Origin: Bradyrhizobium xenonodulans
Lineage (GTDB): Bacteria > Pseudomonadota > Alphaproteobacteria > Rhizobiales > Xanthobacteraceae
Reading direction: 5' to 3'
DNA length: 64,000 nt
Assembly (NCBI RefSeq): GCF_027594865.1
Contig: NZ_CP089391.1
Span: 5,424,501 to 5,488,500, forward strand
The notes under the pieces are model-generated. The model was not told the DNA's origin and ran no database searches. It worked only from the letters and a program-made list of their open reading frames with translations. Position 1 is the stretch's first letter. Each line of letters begins with the position of its first letter. Position numbers and translations under genes: made by a program. Of the stretch, positions 10,791 to 19,788 are shown in pieces.

Positions 10791-11630
10791 CTAGGCCGAT
10801 GTCGGCCTGCTCACCATGGCATATACGAGCATGATCACCAGCACGATCGCAGCGGCGAAAATGGCGTGCCGAAGCGGACTTGGAGATATCTGTCGGATGG
10901 TCACATCGTCGCTGAGTGTTGCCGGGTAAGTCTTGGACAGCCCAATCCGCTCCGCCAGAGCGCGCCGATCGTTCGTCGCGGCCGCCAGCTTTTCCTCATT
11001 GCGCGCAATCAGATCGAGCACCCACACCCGCCGCAGCATCACCGAGGCCGGATCGTTCGCCGACTCCGGCGCGATCGATCCGGGAGACGCGAGCGCCTCT
11101 CGAACTCTGGTCAGACTGGCGATATTCGAGTCAACCAGGCCGACCTGGATGTTGATCTCCGCGAGCTTCGGCTCACGAATCTTTTCCTGATCGGCGTTCA
11201 AGGTGCGCACGGCGGCCTGAAGCGCTTCTGCCGCAGCCTGCTCGTTCGCGGCACCGACGAACAGGGTGAGCAATTCGGCCGTCGCAGGCCGCACCTCAAA
11301 GCTGTCCAGGATCAATTTCCGTGACTTGGCGTCACCACCAGCCGATGCATCCGCGCCGGCGAATGCCCGGCGCTTGAACGACGTCGAATTCATCTGGAGG
11401 ACGATCGACGACATTGGCGCGACGTCGGCGCCATCGATCCGTCCGACCCGCATCACGCCTTGCGCGGCGTTAACGACCGGACGCATCCAGTCCCCGACGA
11501 AGACGACGACAGCCGCGAGCAGCGTTGTCAGGACAACGGTCTTCAACCGGAATCTAACCGAGCGGGCCAGAAAGCTGAACATCCCGCCAATATAGGCAAC
11601 AGTCGATATGGAAGTCGTCGTATCTCTCAT
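10791..11630 (-). CDS. Wzz/chain-length-determinant-like membrane protein
   Basis: A 279-residue protein with one membrane segment near the N-terminus (TVVLTTLLAAVVVFVGDWM), a long periplasmic region rich in helical, polar sequence, and a C-terminal membrane segment (HAIFAAAIVLVIMLVYAMV). This two-helix layout is that of polysaccharide co-polymerases that set chain length. The ATG at 11630 is chosen because it overlaps the stop of the upstream polymerase-like gene (ATGA at 11627-11630). A longer frame to 11705 exists. No cytoplasmic kinase domain is present, so it resembles the Wzz (O-antigen) form more than Wzc. Confidence 0.7.
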   Translation of the reverse strand: MRDTTTSISTVAYIGGMFSFLARSVRFRLKTVVLTTLLAAVVVFVGDWMRPVVNAAQGVMRVGRIDGADVAPMSSIVLQMNSTSFKRRAFAGADASAGGDAKSRKLILDSFEVRPATAELLTLFVGAANEQAAAEALQAAVRTLNADQEKIREPKLAEINIQVGLVDSNIASLTRVREALASPGSIAPESANDPASVMLRRVWVLDLIARNEEKLAAATNDRRALAERIGLSKTYPATLSDDVTIRQISPSPLRHAIFAAAIVLVIMLVYAMVSRPTSA

Positions 11631-13081
11631 GGCGTGACTTCCTTCTCGAATACCGTCGCCTGATCCGCTCCAGGCGATATCGATGCCATCAACCTCGCCC
11701 GCCACCTATCTTCCAGGACGTAGACGAAGATCGCCACCCCCAATTTTATCATAAAGGTCAGCTGGATAAACGAATTCATCATTCCCGACGCGAGGTTGAT
11801 TTCAACCGCATACAATATCGGCGTCAGGAAAAAGCAAGTAGCATATCGCTCCTCCACGACACAGCGCATCAACAAAAACAAGAACTCAGAAAAAATGATC
11901 GCCGAGATTGCAGTTAAAAGAAATCCGTTAACCGGTCCGCCGAGTTCAAACAACACCTCCGGCCAGCCGCCTGCGTAGGCTATCCCTGAATCGATCAGGT
12001 CATGCGTACGCTCGATCGGCAGACCGAGCTCCATCAGCAGTTGCATTGTCGAATTGCGGTTCGGATTAAAAGGATCGAGGAAAAGCTTGATGAAAGCCAG
12101 ACGTGCGTTCCAGTCTCCGTGCAGAAAGACGCGCTCATACGTCATCCACCACATCTCACCCTGCTGCACCAGAAGCCGCTGAGTGAGTTTGGCTTGGAGC
12201 AATCCCGATTCCCCACCACGCACGACGGCGTAAGAATATGTCAGCGCGCCCAGAACGAGCGCACCAAGACCGGCCACCGGCAACCAGAGAGCGCGCAGCA
12301 TGCGGAAGAATGCCGAATGGTCGAACGCTGCTGCCTTGCTGCGTCCCAGGAGAATGCAGCCCAAGGGCATGATGAAAAACGAGAAATACAGAAAGAACGA
12401 CGAAAACCTGTGCCCGACGAAGAGCAGGTAAACCATCAGGCCGCCGAACAACGCTCCAAATCGGTGGTCAAAGCGCGCGCCGCGCAGGACCGGCGCCGCG
12501 AAAAGCAAGCCTAGCTGGAAAGCCAGCATCGGCCCCCAATCCATCAGGCGTCCGTGGAGAAAACCCCCGAACTGCCTCGAATAGTCCAGCCGTTCGATTT
12601 TACCGACAATCGGGATCGACCCCCGGCTCAGCATCTCGATCCAGAGAGCAACTTCGAACAGGAGGACGATCCAGAACGCCAGATTGAACAAGTCGAGGCG
12701 ACCGGACGGCAGAAAATTCGGCATTCTGAAGTTGGACGCGGCCGCGAGAGCCTTCAAACGCTGCGGGTGAAAGGAGACCAGCAACATCAGCAAGACAAGG
12801 ATCTGACAGGCGGCCAGCGGCACTGACGCCAGCCCGGGACCGATGCTCCTCTCCAGTTGCTCGGAGGCGATCGGCCCGGATATGTCAATATAGAGAACCG
12901 AGACGAGCCTCCAGCTACTGACAAAGCAGAAAAGGAGACTGAGGAGAAGCAACCCAGGCTGGGACAGAGAGATCCGGGCAATGAGCGCAAAGACAAGCAA
13001 CGTGACGGATGCGTTGAGGAATAGTTCGAGCAGCGCTCCGGAATCCCATAGCAGTGCGCCCACTTCACGTCCCCCATTCAC
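11627..13081 (-). CDS. O-antigen polymerase-like (Wzy-type) membrane protein
   Basis: A 484-residue protein with about ten to twelve hydrophobic segments and a large central loop (around TQRLLVQQGEMWWMTYERVFLHGDWNARLAF). Such a loop between membrane segments is characteristic of Wzy polymerases, whose sequences are poorly conserved. It starts at a GTG (13081) and is followed by the Wzz-like gene with a four-base overlap. A flippase gene lies upstream on the same strand. Part of the gene (about 11700-12000) is visibly more A+T rich than the surrounding DNA, as is common for polymerase genes acquired by transfer. Function is inferred from topology and neighbours. Confidence 0.72.
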   Translation of the reverse strand: MNGGREVGALLWDSGALLELFLNASVTLLVFALIARISLSQPGLLLLSLLFCFVSSWRLVSVLYIDISGPIASEQLERSIGPGLASVPLAACQILVLLMLLVSFHPQRLKALAAASNFRMPNFLPSGRLDLFNLAFWIVLLFEVALWIEMLSRGSIPIVGKIERLDYSRQFGGFLHGRLMDWGPMLAFQLGLLFAAPVLRGARFDHRFGALFGGLMVYLLFVGHRFSSFFLYFSFFIMPLGCILLGRSKAAAFDHSAFFRMLRALWLPVAGLGALVLGALTYSYAVVRGGESGLLQAKLTQRLLVQQGEMWWMTYERVFLHGDWNARLAFIKLFLDPFNPNRNSTMQLLMELGLPIERTHDLIDSGIAYAGGWPEVLFELGGPVNGFLLTAISAIIFSEFLFLLMRCVVEERYATCFFLTPILYAVEINLASGMMNSFIQLTFMIKLGVAIFVYVLEDRWRARLMASISPGADQATVFEKEVTP

Positions 13082-13119
13082 ACCAAGGCTCGAACCGCAA
13101 GCCTGGTTTGATCAACCGC

Positions 13120-13449
13120 CTAGCGGCTCCCCGGCTGACTGAGCGAAAACAGGTGATGACCGGTCCAAGAGCCCAACTCGACCAGTGATGTCGCTTCGCC
13201 GCCATGGCGCATCATCCAGGCACGCTCGTTCAGCACTCTGTCCCAGACACCGCTGCTGTATTCAGAATCGACGGCGTCGCCGGTCCGTTTGCCATTCCTG
13301 AAGGCGAGGCGGAGCAGGCTCCGTGCAAGGTCGGGCGTACAGGGACGGGACAACGCCAGCATCGATGCCGGTGCGATATCAGGCGACAGCATCAACCCTG
13401 CCCCTGGACTGCTGATCCATGGAAATCTCGATGGCCGCCCCGACCGCAC
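13120..13449 (-). CDS. small hypothetical protein or gene remnant
   Basis: A 109-residue frame beginning with GTG 18 bases after the dioxygenase stop and ending 38 bases before the polymerase-like gene. The C-terminal two thirds (from about SPDIAPASMLALSRP to WTGHHLFSLSQ) reads like real protein with mixed helix-forming composition. It shows no motif I know and no membrane segment. It could be a short genuine gene in the operon or the leftover of a larger gene. I do not assign a function. Confidence 0.35.
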   Translation of the reverse strand: MRSGRPSRFPWISSPGAGLMLSPDIAPASMLALSRPCTPDLARSLLRLAFRNGKRTGDAVDSEYSSGVWDRVLNERAWMMRHGGEATSLVELGSWTGHHLFSLSQPGSR

Positions 13450-13467
13450 AGTGCGAAAGCGCCAAAG

Positions 13468-14472
13468 TCAACCAAGCCCCAGGATCATCTTGTGCAGTTC
13501 GGAGGTGTCCCGGGTTGCGCGGAACGGCCGATCGCCCCAGGGAAACATCCGAGGAAAAGCAAAGAAGGTCGCAGTGTACATTAGCCGGCCATGACCGGGA
13601 GCGATCCGGCTGCCCATGTGCAGACAATGGCTGGTATCGATCATGAAAGAAACAAGACGAGGCGCCTTCATCACCTTCACGTCTTGGCGCGAAACTTTCT
13701 CGAAGACTTCCTCGTCCTTGAAATGGCTTCCAAGCAACGGATAGCCAAATCGGTCGGTCGATTGCCGGGGCAGAAACGTGAAGGGACCGTCTGCATCCTC
13801 CTGCACGTCGGTGAGATAGGTGTAGAACTTCACCACCCGGACGTCATCATGATCACGATGCCACAGCTGCGATGACGCGAGCGCCTGCCCGGTGTGTCGA
13901 GAATACGACAGCATGACATAGTCGAGCCAGGGAACTTCTCCGAGCGCGCTGGCAACGACGTTCACCACACCCGGCTGCAGGGCGTATCGCACGAACAGAT
14001 TGTCTGCGGCGAGCTTTCCATCGACCATCTCGGAGTCGAGCAGGTGGACAAGGAACTTCTTCCAGTATCCGGCCTGCTGCTCGGCGGCGGCGTCTATTTC
14101 CGACAGCTTCGCATCGCCCGATGCGGCAAGCTGCTGAAGCAGCGAGGGGTCGATCAGATCGCTGACGACGGCATAACCGTCGCGATTCAAGTCAGCCGCC
14201 GCGGCAGCTTGCGCCGCGTCCACGTGCAGTTGGTTCAAGGCCTGCTTGCGCTGCCGTTTGGCGCCGTAATGCCAGGTGTTGACGCCGGTCTTTACCGCCC
14301 ATCGCAACGGCGAACGGTTTACCTGCCAAAGTGCTCTGGACATCAACCCCATTCTGCCCACCCAATCGTGCCGGTTTCGCATCCCTTGTACCCAAGGGCT
14401 GATCGTACGGTTGCCATTAGCAAATCGCCCCATAGCGGGCAACCGTAGAGTGTCTGCCGGGAGCTTGACCAC
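13468..14472 (-). CDS. phytanoyl-CoA dioxygenase (PhyH) family protein
   Basis: Up to 334 residues from a GTG at 14472; the first 40 residues are weakly supported and an internal ATG may be the true start. It carries an iron-binding HxD in LWHRDHDDVRVVKF (about residue 203) and a distal histidine region SHCLHMGSR, with PGHGRLMYTATF downstream, matching Fe(II)/2-oxoglutarate-dependent PhyH enzymes. Members hydroxylate diverse small molecules. Between flippase and polymerase genes it may hydroxylate or otherwise tailor a sugar or lipid-linked intermediate, which is inference. Confidence 0.78.
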   Translation of the reverse strand: MVKLPADTLRLPAMGRFANGNRTISPWVQGMRNRHDWVGRMGLMSRALWQVNRSPLRWAVKTGVNTWHYGAKRQRKQALNQLHVDAAQAAAAADLNRDGYAVVSDLIDPSLLQQLAASGDAKLSEIDAAAEQQAGYWKKFLVHLLDSEMVDGKLAADNLFVRYALQPGVVNVVASALGEVPWLDYVMLSYSRHTGQALASSQLWHRDHDDVRVVKFYTYLTDVQEDADGPFTFLPRQSTDRFGYPLLGSHFKDEEVFEKVSRQDVKVMKAPRLVSFMIDTSHCLHMGSRIAPGHGRLMYTATFFAFPRMFPWGDRPFRATRDTSELHKMILGLG

Positions 14473-14490
14473 GCTGGGCGGCGAGATTGC

Positions 14491-15999
14491 CTAATGGTGG
14501 GTCATGGCGCGGGCGAACTTGCCGAACATGGCGCGATCGCTGCGGGACAGAATCAGCATGAGGCTCAGCGCCCACGCTGCGACGCACCCCGTTGCGCCCG
14601 CAACGATCAGCGCGGCCAAGCTCTGAGGCGGCACATATGTCTTGTAGGCAAGCACCAGTGCCGCAAGGATCGCAGCCACCAGCGCCTGCCGAGCGAGGTG
14701 CTGCCAGAGCAGCGAGCTCGGCAGTTCCATGAACCTGAGCATGCGATGTGCGGACACGGGCGTCAGCGTCACATAAGAGAACACCCAACCGAGGATGAAC
14801 GCGCGCTCCTGAAACCAATGCAATGTGATCGCGGTCGCCACATATTGCACCATCACCTGCGAATAGAGGTATCGATTTGCAAAGCGCAGGTAGTCGGCCT
14901 TCACCAACAGCGCCATCTGTCCGGCCCCGACCATGACCTGAGCAGCAGGCACAATCAGCGCGAGCGCGAGCCACGGCCATTGCTCGCTGCCCTGCGGTCC
15001 AATCCACACCTTCAATATCTCTTTCGAGTACAGCGCCATCACCACCACGATCGGAATGACGACGGCGGCAGGCAGCACGAGGCTATTGCGTCCCAACAGC
15101 TGTAGCCGGCGAACGTCGGTCCTCTCATCGATATGCGCCGAGATCGGAAGGATCGCAGAGAACAACGGACTCAACACCGTCTTCAGGAAGCGCGGCAGAC
15201 GCATCAACAGATCGTAGGCACCGACCTGCGCGGGTCCGTACAGCGCACCGATTGCGAGCGGAATGACGGGCTGCTGCAGGATGCCGCCGATACGGGCGTT
15301 GAACATCAGCCAGCCGCGGTAGACGAGGTCGTCGCGCGTCTCGCGGGTCCACGAAACGAAGCGGAGCGAAGTGCGCCTCGCGGCTGTCGCGACAATGAGC
15401 GCGAGCACAAGATATTTGACGACCATGGTGGCGAGATAGGCGTAAGCGATCCACTCGAAGGAGAGATTGTGCGAGGCCGCTAAATAGATCGCGGCGACAT
15501 AGAGGAGGCTTCCACCCACCTCGGTCAGCCGCAACCAGCCATACTCTTCGAATCCCTTCAGGGCGCCTTCCACCACTAGGCCGACGAATGCCAGCGGCGT
15601 GATCAGCGCCGTGACCTTCAGGACCGAAACGAAGGCCGGTGCCTCCTCTGCCGCAACCTTGAGCAGGATTGCGAGATCGGTCGCCGCAAACCACAGCGCG
15701 ACACTTGACACCAGACCGGTGACGGCGGCAACCGCGGTCAGGAACGAAACTCTCTCGCTCGCCGCCACCCAATCCCCGAGGCGCCCGCGGGCGACCATCT
15801 GCGTTGTGGTCTCGGAGACACCGAAATCGATCAGGGACAGAAAACCGCTCGGCAGGAACGCGCGTGCCAGTGCAATGAGGCCAAGCCCGGCAAGCCCGTA
15901 GAATTTCGCGATCAGTCCGACCGAGAACAGCCCCAGCAAGCCTGCCAGGCCGAAGGCGACAGCGGAAATCGCGGTGTTATGTAAGAATCTACGCAGCAC
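14491..15999 (-). CDS. Wzx-type polysaccharide flippase
   Basis: A 502-residue protein with about 12-14 membrane segments spread evenly through the chain, beginning MLRRFLHNTAISAVAFGLAGLLG. The segment GLIAKFYGLAGLGLIALARAF near the start is typical of the polysaccharide-transport branch of the MATE/MOP superfamily. These proteins move undecaprenyl-diphosphate-linked repeat units across the inner membrane. It heads the minus-strand unit of dioxygenase, small frame, Wzy-like and Wzz-like genes, giving a complete flip-and-polymerise module. A second flippase gene lies at 44666-46246. Confidence 0.87.
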   Translation of the reverse strand: MLRRFLHNTAISAVAFGLAGLLGLFSVGLIAKFYGLAGLGLIALARAFLPSGFLSLIDFGVSETTTQMVARGRLGDWVAASERVSFLTAVAAVTGLVSSVALWFAATDLAILLKVAAEEAPAFVSVLKVTALITPLAFVGLVVEGALKGFEEYGWLRLTEVGGSLLYVAAIYLAASHNLSFEWIAYAYLATMVVKYLVLALIVATAARRTSLRFVSWTRETRDDLVYRGWLMFNARIGGILQQPVIPLAIGALYGPAQVGAYDLLMRLPRFLKTVLSPLFSAILPISAHIDERTDVRRLQLLGRNSLVLPAAVVIPIVVVMALYSKEILKVWIGPQGSEQWPWLALALIVPAAQVMVGAGQMALLVKADYLRFANRYLYSQVMVQYVATAITLHWFQERAFILGWVFSYVTLTPVSAHRMLRFMELPSSLLWQHLARQALVAAILAALVLAYKTYVPPQSLAALIVAGATGCVAAWALSLMLILSRSDRAMFGKFARAMTHH

Positions 16000-16470
16000 G
16001 AATCAGCCCGCCTGGATCCGCAGCACAATAACGCGGCAGGCGGCACGAAAGCCTAGTCCGCCGGCAACGCGGCAGGCAACCGCGGAAATGGCGGCGTCAG
16101 ACGGGAAGTTCCAAGGCACGGATCGGTTCGCCTCGCCACAGATTATCGCAACGGGTAGATAACATAGCCCAACGTCACTTACCCATCATCCTCAATGCCG
16201 GAGACAAGCAAGCATCATCGAGGTTTGTCCTATTTAGTATCATTCTATGACCCTCGCGGAATCCTAGTCCGCCGCCAATCCCACCAATCTAATGGTATTT
16301 TGTTACCGGAAGCCGCACAATGCGTGGATGGCCGCTACAGCCCAACCGACATAGCCGCAGGACCCCTGGCTTGCGCCTTCGCCCGGCGATCGGTCGTAGA
16401 GCACCGCAACCAGCTTTGCGAAACGGCTCTTATCGACAGAATACCGAGATATATGCCAAAGGGGGTCCGC
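16000..16470. other. intergenic region between divergent wzx and SDR genes
   Basis: About 470 bases without a convincing gene. A forward frame from 16195 is open into the SDR gene, but its first 90 codons do not look like a protein and a good ribosome site precedes 16471. The region has short direct repeats: AACGCGGCAGGC at about 16030 and 16065, and CCTAGTCCGCCGGCAA at 16052 with a one-mismatch copy at 16263. The stretch 16200-16310 is relatively A+T rich. It must hold the promoters for both divergent units, but I cannot point to a confident promoter. Confidence 0.5.
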
Positions 16471-17166
16471 ATGGAGCAACAGCGCGCAATCGTCATCACC
16501 GGGGCTTCGCGTGGGCTCGGCTTCGAGCTGCTCGATCTCCTCGTTGGGGTTGGCGCAAGACCGATCGCGATAGGCCGGGGTCTGGACCCGCGCCACGCGG
16601 CGGCCGTAGCCAACAGCGCCTGCATTTTCCTGGCTGCTGATCTTTCCGTGTTGGAGAGCCTCGAGCAGATCGACCTTGCCGGCGCGTTGCCTCAAACCGC
16701 CGATGAGATCGTCCTGATCAGCAATGCCGGCGTGGTTGAGCCAATCGGCACGCTCGGCACCATCGATGGCGCGTCGCTTGCCGCGGCGTTCGCGGTCAAT
16801 GCTCTGGCCCCGGCGATTCTCGCACGCAAGCTTCTCGCGGCGACCGGCGCGCAAAAGACACGGCTGCGCATTCTCAATATCAGCACGGGAGCCGCGCGCC
16901 GCCCGCTGCCGGGACTTGCCGCATACTGCGCCAGCAAGGCGGCAGCCGCGATGATCCTTGATTGCCTGGGCAAGGAACGATCCGACATCGCCATCGAGCA
17001 TATCGATCCGGGCGTCCTCGACACTGACATGCAAACGACGCTGCGGAGCGCCGACGATCAGGCCTTGCCGGTCCGGCAACTGTTTGCGAGCTTCGAGAGC
17101 GAGGCAAAACTTCGACATCCTCGCGACGTTGCCCGCGAGATCCTCACGCGAGCCAGCCTGCTATGA
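16471..17166 (+). CDS. short-chain dehydrogenase/reductase (SDR)
   Basis: A 231-residue classical SDR from an ATG at 16471, preceded by AAGGGGG at a good ribosome-binding distance. The cofactor motif TGASRGLGFELL lies at residues 10-21, SNAGVVEPIG is the NAG region, and the catalytic residues are in AAYCASKAA (Y-x3-K) after an ISTGAA serine block. Its stop overlaps the next gene's ATG by four bases. Similar SDRs (PtmA type) occur in nonulosonate gene islands, and I infer a sugar or sugar-precursor redox step. Sepiapterin-reductase-like enzymes are an alternative by sequence style. Confidence 0.85.
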   Translation: MEQQRAIVITGASRGLGFELLDLLVGVGARPIAIGRGLDPRHAAAVANSACIFLAADLSVLESLEQIDLAGALPQTADEIVLISNAGVVEPIGTLGTIDGASLAAAFAVNALAPAILARKLLAATGAQKTRLRILNISTGAARRPLPGLAAYCASKAAAAMILDCLGKERSDIAIEHIDPGVLDTDMQTTLRSADDQALPVRQLFASFESEAKLRHPRDVAREILTRASLL

Positions 17167-17885
17167 AGATCGCCGTGCTCGCGGACATCCATGGTAATGC
17201 CGGGGCTCTGCGCGCTGCCCTCATCGAGGCGCGCAAGAGAGGCGTCGAGCATCTGGTCGTGCTCGGCGATCTCATCGGCTACTACTATGCCGCGCGCGAC
17301 GTGCTTGAACAATTGAGGGAGTGGCCCTTCGTCGCGATCCGGGGCAACCATGAGCGGATGCTCGCCGAAGCTCTCAAGAATGATGGGGCCATGCAGACGT
17401 ATCGCGAACGGTATGGCAGCGCGCTGGACGTGGCCGCGACGACGCTTCAGCCGCAGGACATCGATTGGCTGATCGGCCTGCCCGACCGGACAAGCATTCA
17501 TCTCGGCGAAATGGCGCTGGAGCTGTGCCATGGCTCGCCGCGCGATCCCGATGAGTATGTCTATCCCGACGCGAAGGCGGCCACGCTGGAAGCTTGCCGG
17601 GTCGCCGGGGCCGATCTCGTGCTGATGGGACACACTCACTATCCCATGCTTGCCGCCGGCGAGCGCCCTCTGCTGCTCAATCCAGGCTCGGTGGGGCAGG
17701 CCCGCGACCGCGGTGGATTTGCCTGCTGGTGCCGCATCGACACCGACACGCGTGTCGTGGTGCTGGAGCGAACCCCCTATGATACGCGCGCACTCATCGA
17801 TGAAGCACGACGGCGCGACGGGCACCTCCCCTACCTCGCGGATGTGCTCGAACGAGGCTATCCCGCAGCCGCCCGCACAAGCTGA
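17163..17885 (+). CDS. metallophosphoesterase, YfcE/MJ0936-like
   Basis: A 240-residue calcineurin-like phosphoesterase. The metal-binding motifs are all visible: ADIHGN at residues 7-12, GDLIGYY near 38-44, RGNHERML near 60-67, and the late GHTHYPM followed by LLLNPGSVGQARD. Such proteins hydrolyse phosphodiesters or phosphomonoesters of small molecules. The gene is coupled by a four-base overlap to the SDR and lies ten bases before an ATP-grasp gene, so it likely acts in the same small pathway. The substrate is unknown. Confidence 0.86.
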   Translation: MKIAVLADIHGNAGALRAALIEARKRGVEHLVVLGDLIGYYYAARDVLEQLREWPFVAIRGNHERMLAEALKNDGAMQTYRERYGSALDVAATTLQPQDIDWLIGLPDRTSIHLGEMALELCHGSPRDPDEYVYPDAKAATLEACRVAGADLVLMGHTHYPMLAAGERPLLLNPGSVGQARDRGGFACWCRIDTDTRVVVLERTPYDTRALIDEARRRDGHLPYLADVLERGYPAAARTS

Positions 17886-17894
17886 GACCGCCAG

Positions 17895-18839
17895 ATGATT
17901 TACGACACCATGCTGATCACGGGATGCGCAGGCGATATCGCGCTGGCGCTGGCCCGTATCGCGCGGGAAGCGGGCGCAGTGCGCCGGCTGATCGGCTGCG
18001 ACATTCATGCCGACCACGCAGGTCCTGCCTTCTTCGATGCGTGCGAGGTGGCTCCGCGTGCAAACGTTGCTGCGTATCTCGAAGCACTCGAACGAATCGT
18101 CAGGACGCACGGCGTCGACGTAATCGTGCCGATGTCGGAAGCGGAGCTTACCGTGCTGCTCGCCGCCGGGCACTTGGGCGCTTTCGCCGGCGTGCCGGTC
18201 CTCGCCGCAAACCGGCTCGCCGTCGAGACTGGTCTCGACAAGCATGCGACGTTCAATCGACTTGCCGCACACGGACTTGGGGTGCCCTGGACCCGTGTCG
18301 TCGGGGAGGCGCCGCCGCTCACCCTGCCCTGCATCCTCAAGCGTCGGCGCGGCCAGGGCAGCAAGGATCTGCGCCTCGTCAACACCGAGGCGGACGTCGA
18401 GGTCGCCGGGCAGACGCGGGCCGGCGACCTGTGGCAGGAGTTGCTGCTGCCCGACGACCAGGAATACACCTGCGGCTTGTACCGCAGCCGTGCCGGGGAA
18501 ACCCGCATGATCGCACTCCGTCGCCGGTTGCAAGGCGGGCTCACCGGCACGGCCGTGGTGGCCGACAGCGCACCGTTCAGCCCCCTGCTGCACGGAATAG
18601 CGGACGCGCTTCACCTCAATGGTTCGGTTAACGTACAGCTGCGACTGACGGCCGACGGCCCGAAAGTGTTTGAGATCAACCCGCGCTTTTCGAGCACGGT
18701 CCGCTTCCGTGACAAGCTGGGCTTTCGCGACTTCATCTGGTCGTTGCTGGATTTACGTGGGCTTGCCATCGGGGACTATCGTGCGCCCACTCCCGGCATA
18801 CGAATGTATCGCTGCGCCGATGAAGTCATCATCGGCTGA
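17895..18839 (+). CDS. ATP-grasp domain ligase (PylC/CarB-like)
   Basis: A 314-residue protein with an N-terminal pre-ATP-grasp Rossmann-like part (MLITGCAGDIALALARIARE, then VIVPMSEAELTVLL). The ATP-grasp fold follows: KHATFNRLAAHGL, the ATP-binding PCILKRRRGQGSKDL, and the metal-binding end KVFEINPRFSSTVRFRDKLG. Such enzymes activate a carboxylate as acyl phosphate and join it to an amine or similar group. Being last in a three-gene unit inside a nonulosonate island, it may amidate or aminoacylate a sugar acid; that is inference. Confidence 0.82.
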   Translation: MIYDTMLITGCAGDIALALARIAREAGAVRRLIGCDIHADHAGPAFFDACEVAPRANVAAYLEALERIVRTHGVDVIVPMSEAELTVLLAAGHLGAFAGVPVLAANRLAVETGLDKHATFNRLAAHGLGVPWTRVVGEAPPLTLPCILKRRRGQGSKDLRLVNTEADVEVAGQTRAGDLWQELLLPDDQEYTCGLYRSRAGETRMIALRRRLQGGLTGTAVVADSAPFSPLLHGIADALHLNGSVNVQLRLTADGPKVFEINPRFSSTVRFRDKLGFRDFIWSLLDLRGLAIGDYRAPTPGIRMYRCADEVIIG

Positions 18840-18851
18840 CATCCGGCCCGT

Positions 18852-19724
18852 TCAGCGCTGCACGACGATACAAATATCCCTACCCAGTCCCGCCGTGAAT
18901 ATCGACCTGAACAACCCGAGCCTGGCGTCGACGTCGATCCTGCTTGCATAACGGAAAAACTTTCGCCGCAACGAATGCGCCGAAGGACCAAGCTTCTTAT
19001 CCTTGTAGTAATTGAACGCATCCTCCATCAACAGATGGTCGATGGGGTAATCGCCGAAGCCGTCAAGGACGGAAAAACCGTTGCGCCGCCCAAGCTCGGG
19101 AAGCGTCTTCGTCGTGAAATAGTGCAGGTGCACCGGCGGCACGAAGATGGAAAGCTCTTCCTTGCTGGTATCGCCGAATATGATCGAATGAAGCTCTGAG
19201 AAATCATTGGGAACTTCGATGATCGCTACCCCTCCGGGAGCCAGGTAAGACGCAATGCGCGTCATGATGCTGTCCGGATCGATGACGTGCTCGATGACGT
19301 TCTTGCAATAAACCAGATCAAACGCGACGCCTTCGAAATGACGCCGGGATCCGATGTCCCCGGCGACAAAATGGCTGGGATCGCTGTCGATCAGATCGCG
19401 ATTTTGCCGTTCAATGCCGACCAAGGAGTGGTCCACACCGTAGACATTGAAGCCGCGTCGCCGCGCCGACTTCAGGACAAACCCCTCCCCGCAGCCGAGA
19501 TCAAGCACATTTCCCTTGGTGACACCGTGAAGCGCTGAGAAGTCGAGCGCGACGTTCGCTCGATCGTCGAAATAGTCGAGTTCCACTCTCTCATACGTCT
19601 TGCTGTATTGCCCGGTCGGGTCTTGATAATAGGACTCGCGATAGTGTTGCTCGATCTCCTCGATGCTCGGCATCGGCTCGGCCGAGTGACCATACACGGA
19701 GGGGACGCATCGATATTTCTGCAT
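18852..19724 (-). CDS. class I SAM-dependent methyltransferase
   Basis: A 290-residue protein with N-terminal residues MQKYRCVPSVYGHSAEPMPSIEEIEQHYRE, then the SAM motif VLDLGCGEGFVLKSARRRGF (about residues 74-93), GVDHSLVG, and YCKNVIEHVIDPDS with IIEVPNDFSELHS. This is the Methyltransf_23 pattern seen in many sugar and lipid-linked glycan clusters. It converges with the ATP-grasp gene (13 bases apart) and lies downstream of the surface-carbohydrate gene at 19789. The substrate cannot be read from sequence. Confidence 0.85.
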   Translation of the reverse strand: MQKYRCVPSVYGHSAEPMPSIEEIEQHYRESYYQDPTGQYSKTYERVELDYFDDRANVALDFSALHGVTKGNVLDLGCGEGFVLKSARRRGFNVYGVDHSLVGIERQNRDLIDSDPSHFVAGDIGSRRHFEGVAFDLVYCKNVIEHVIDPDSIMTRIASYLAPGGVAIIEVPNDFSELHSIIFGDTSKEELSIFVPPVHLHYFTTKTLPELGRRNGFSVLDGFGDYPIDHLLMEDAFNYYKDKKLGPSAHSLRRKFFRYASRIDVDARLGLFRSIFTAGLGRDICIVVQR

Positions 19725-19788
19725 TGGCTACTCGCGAGAAAGATCAAGGGACATGAGGTTGTGAAGCGGTAACATCCCGTTTCTGCGG

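Noticed and set aside
16195..16470. N-terminal extension of the SDR
   Set aside because: The added residues do not resemble any SDR N-terminus, and a good ribosome-binding site directly precedes ATG 16471.
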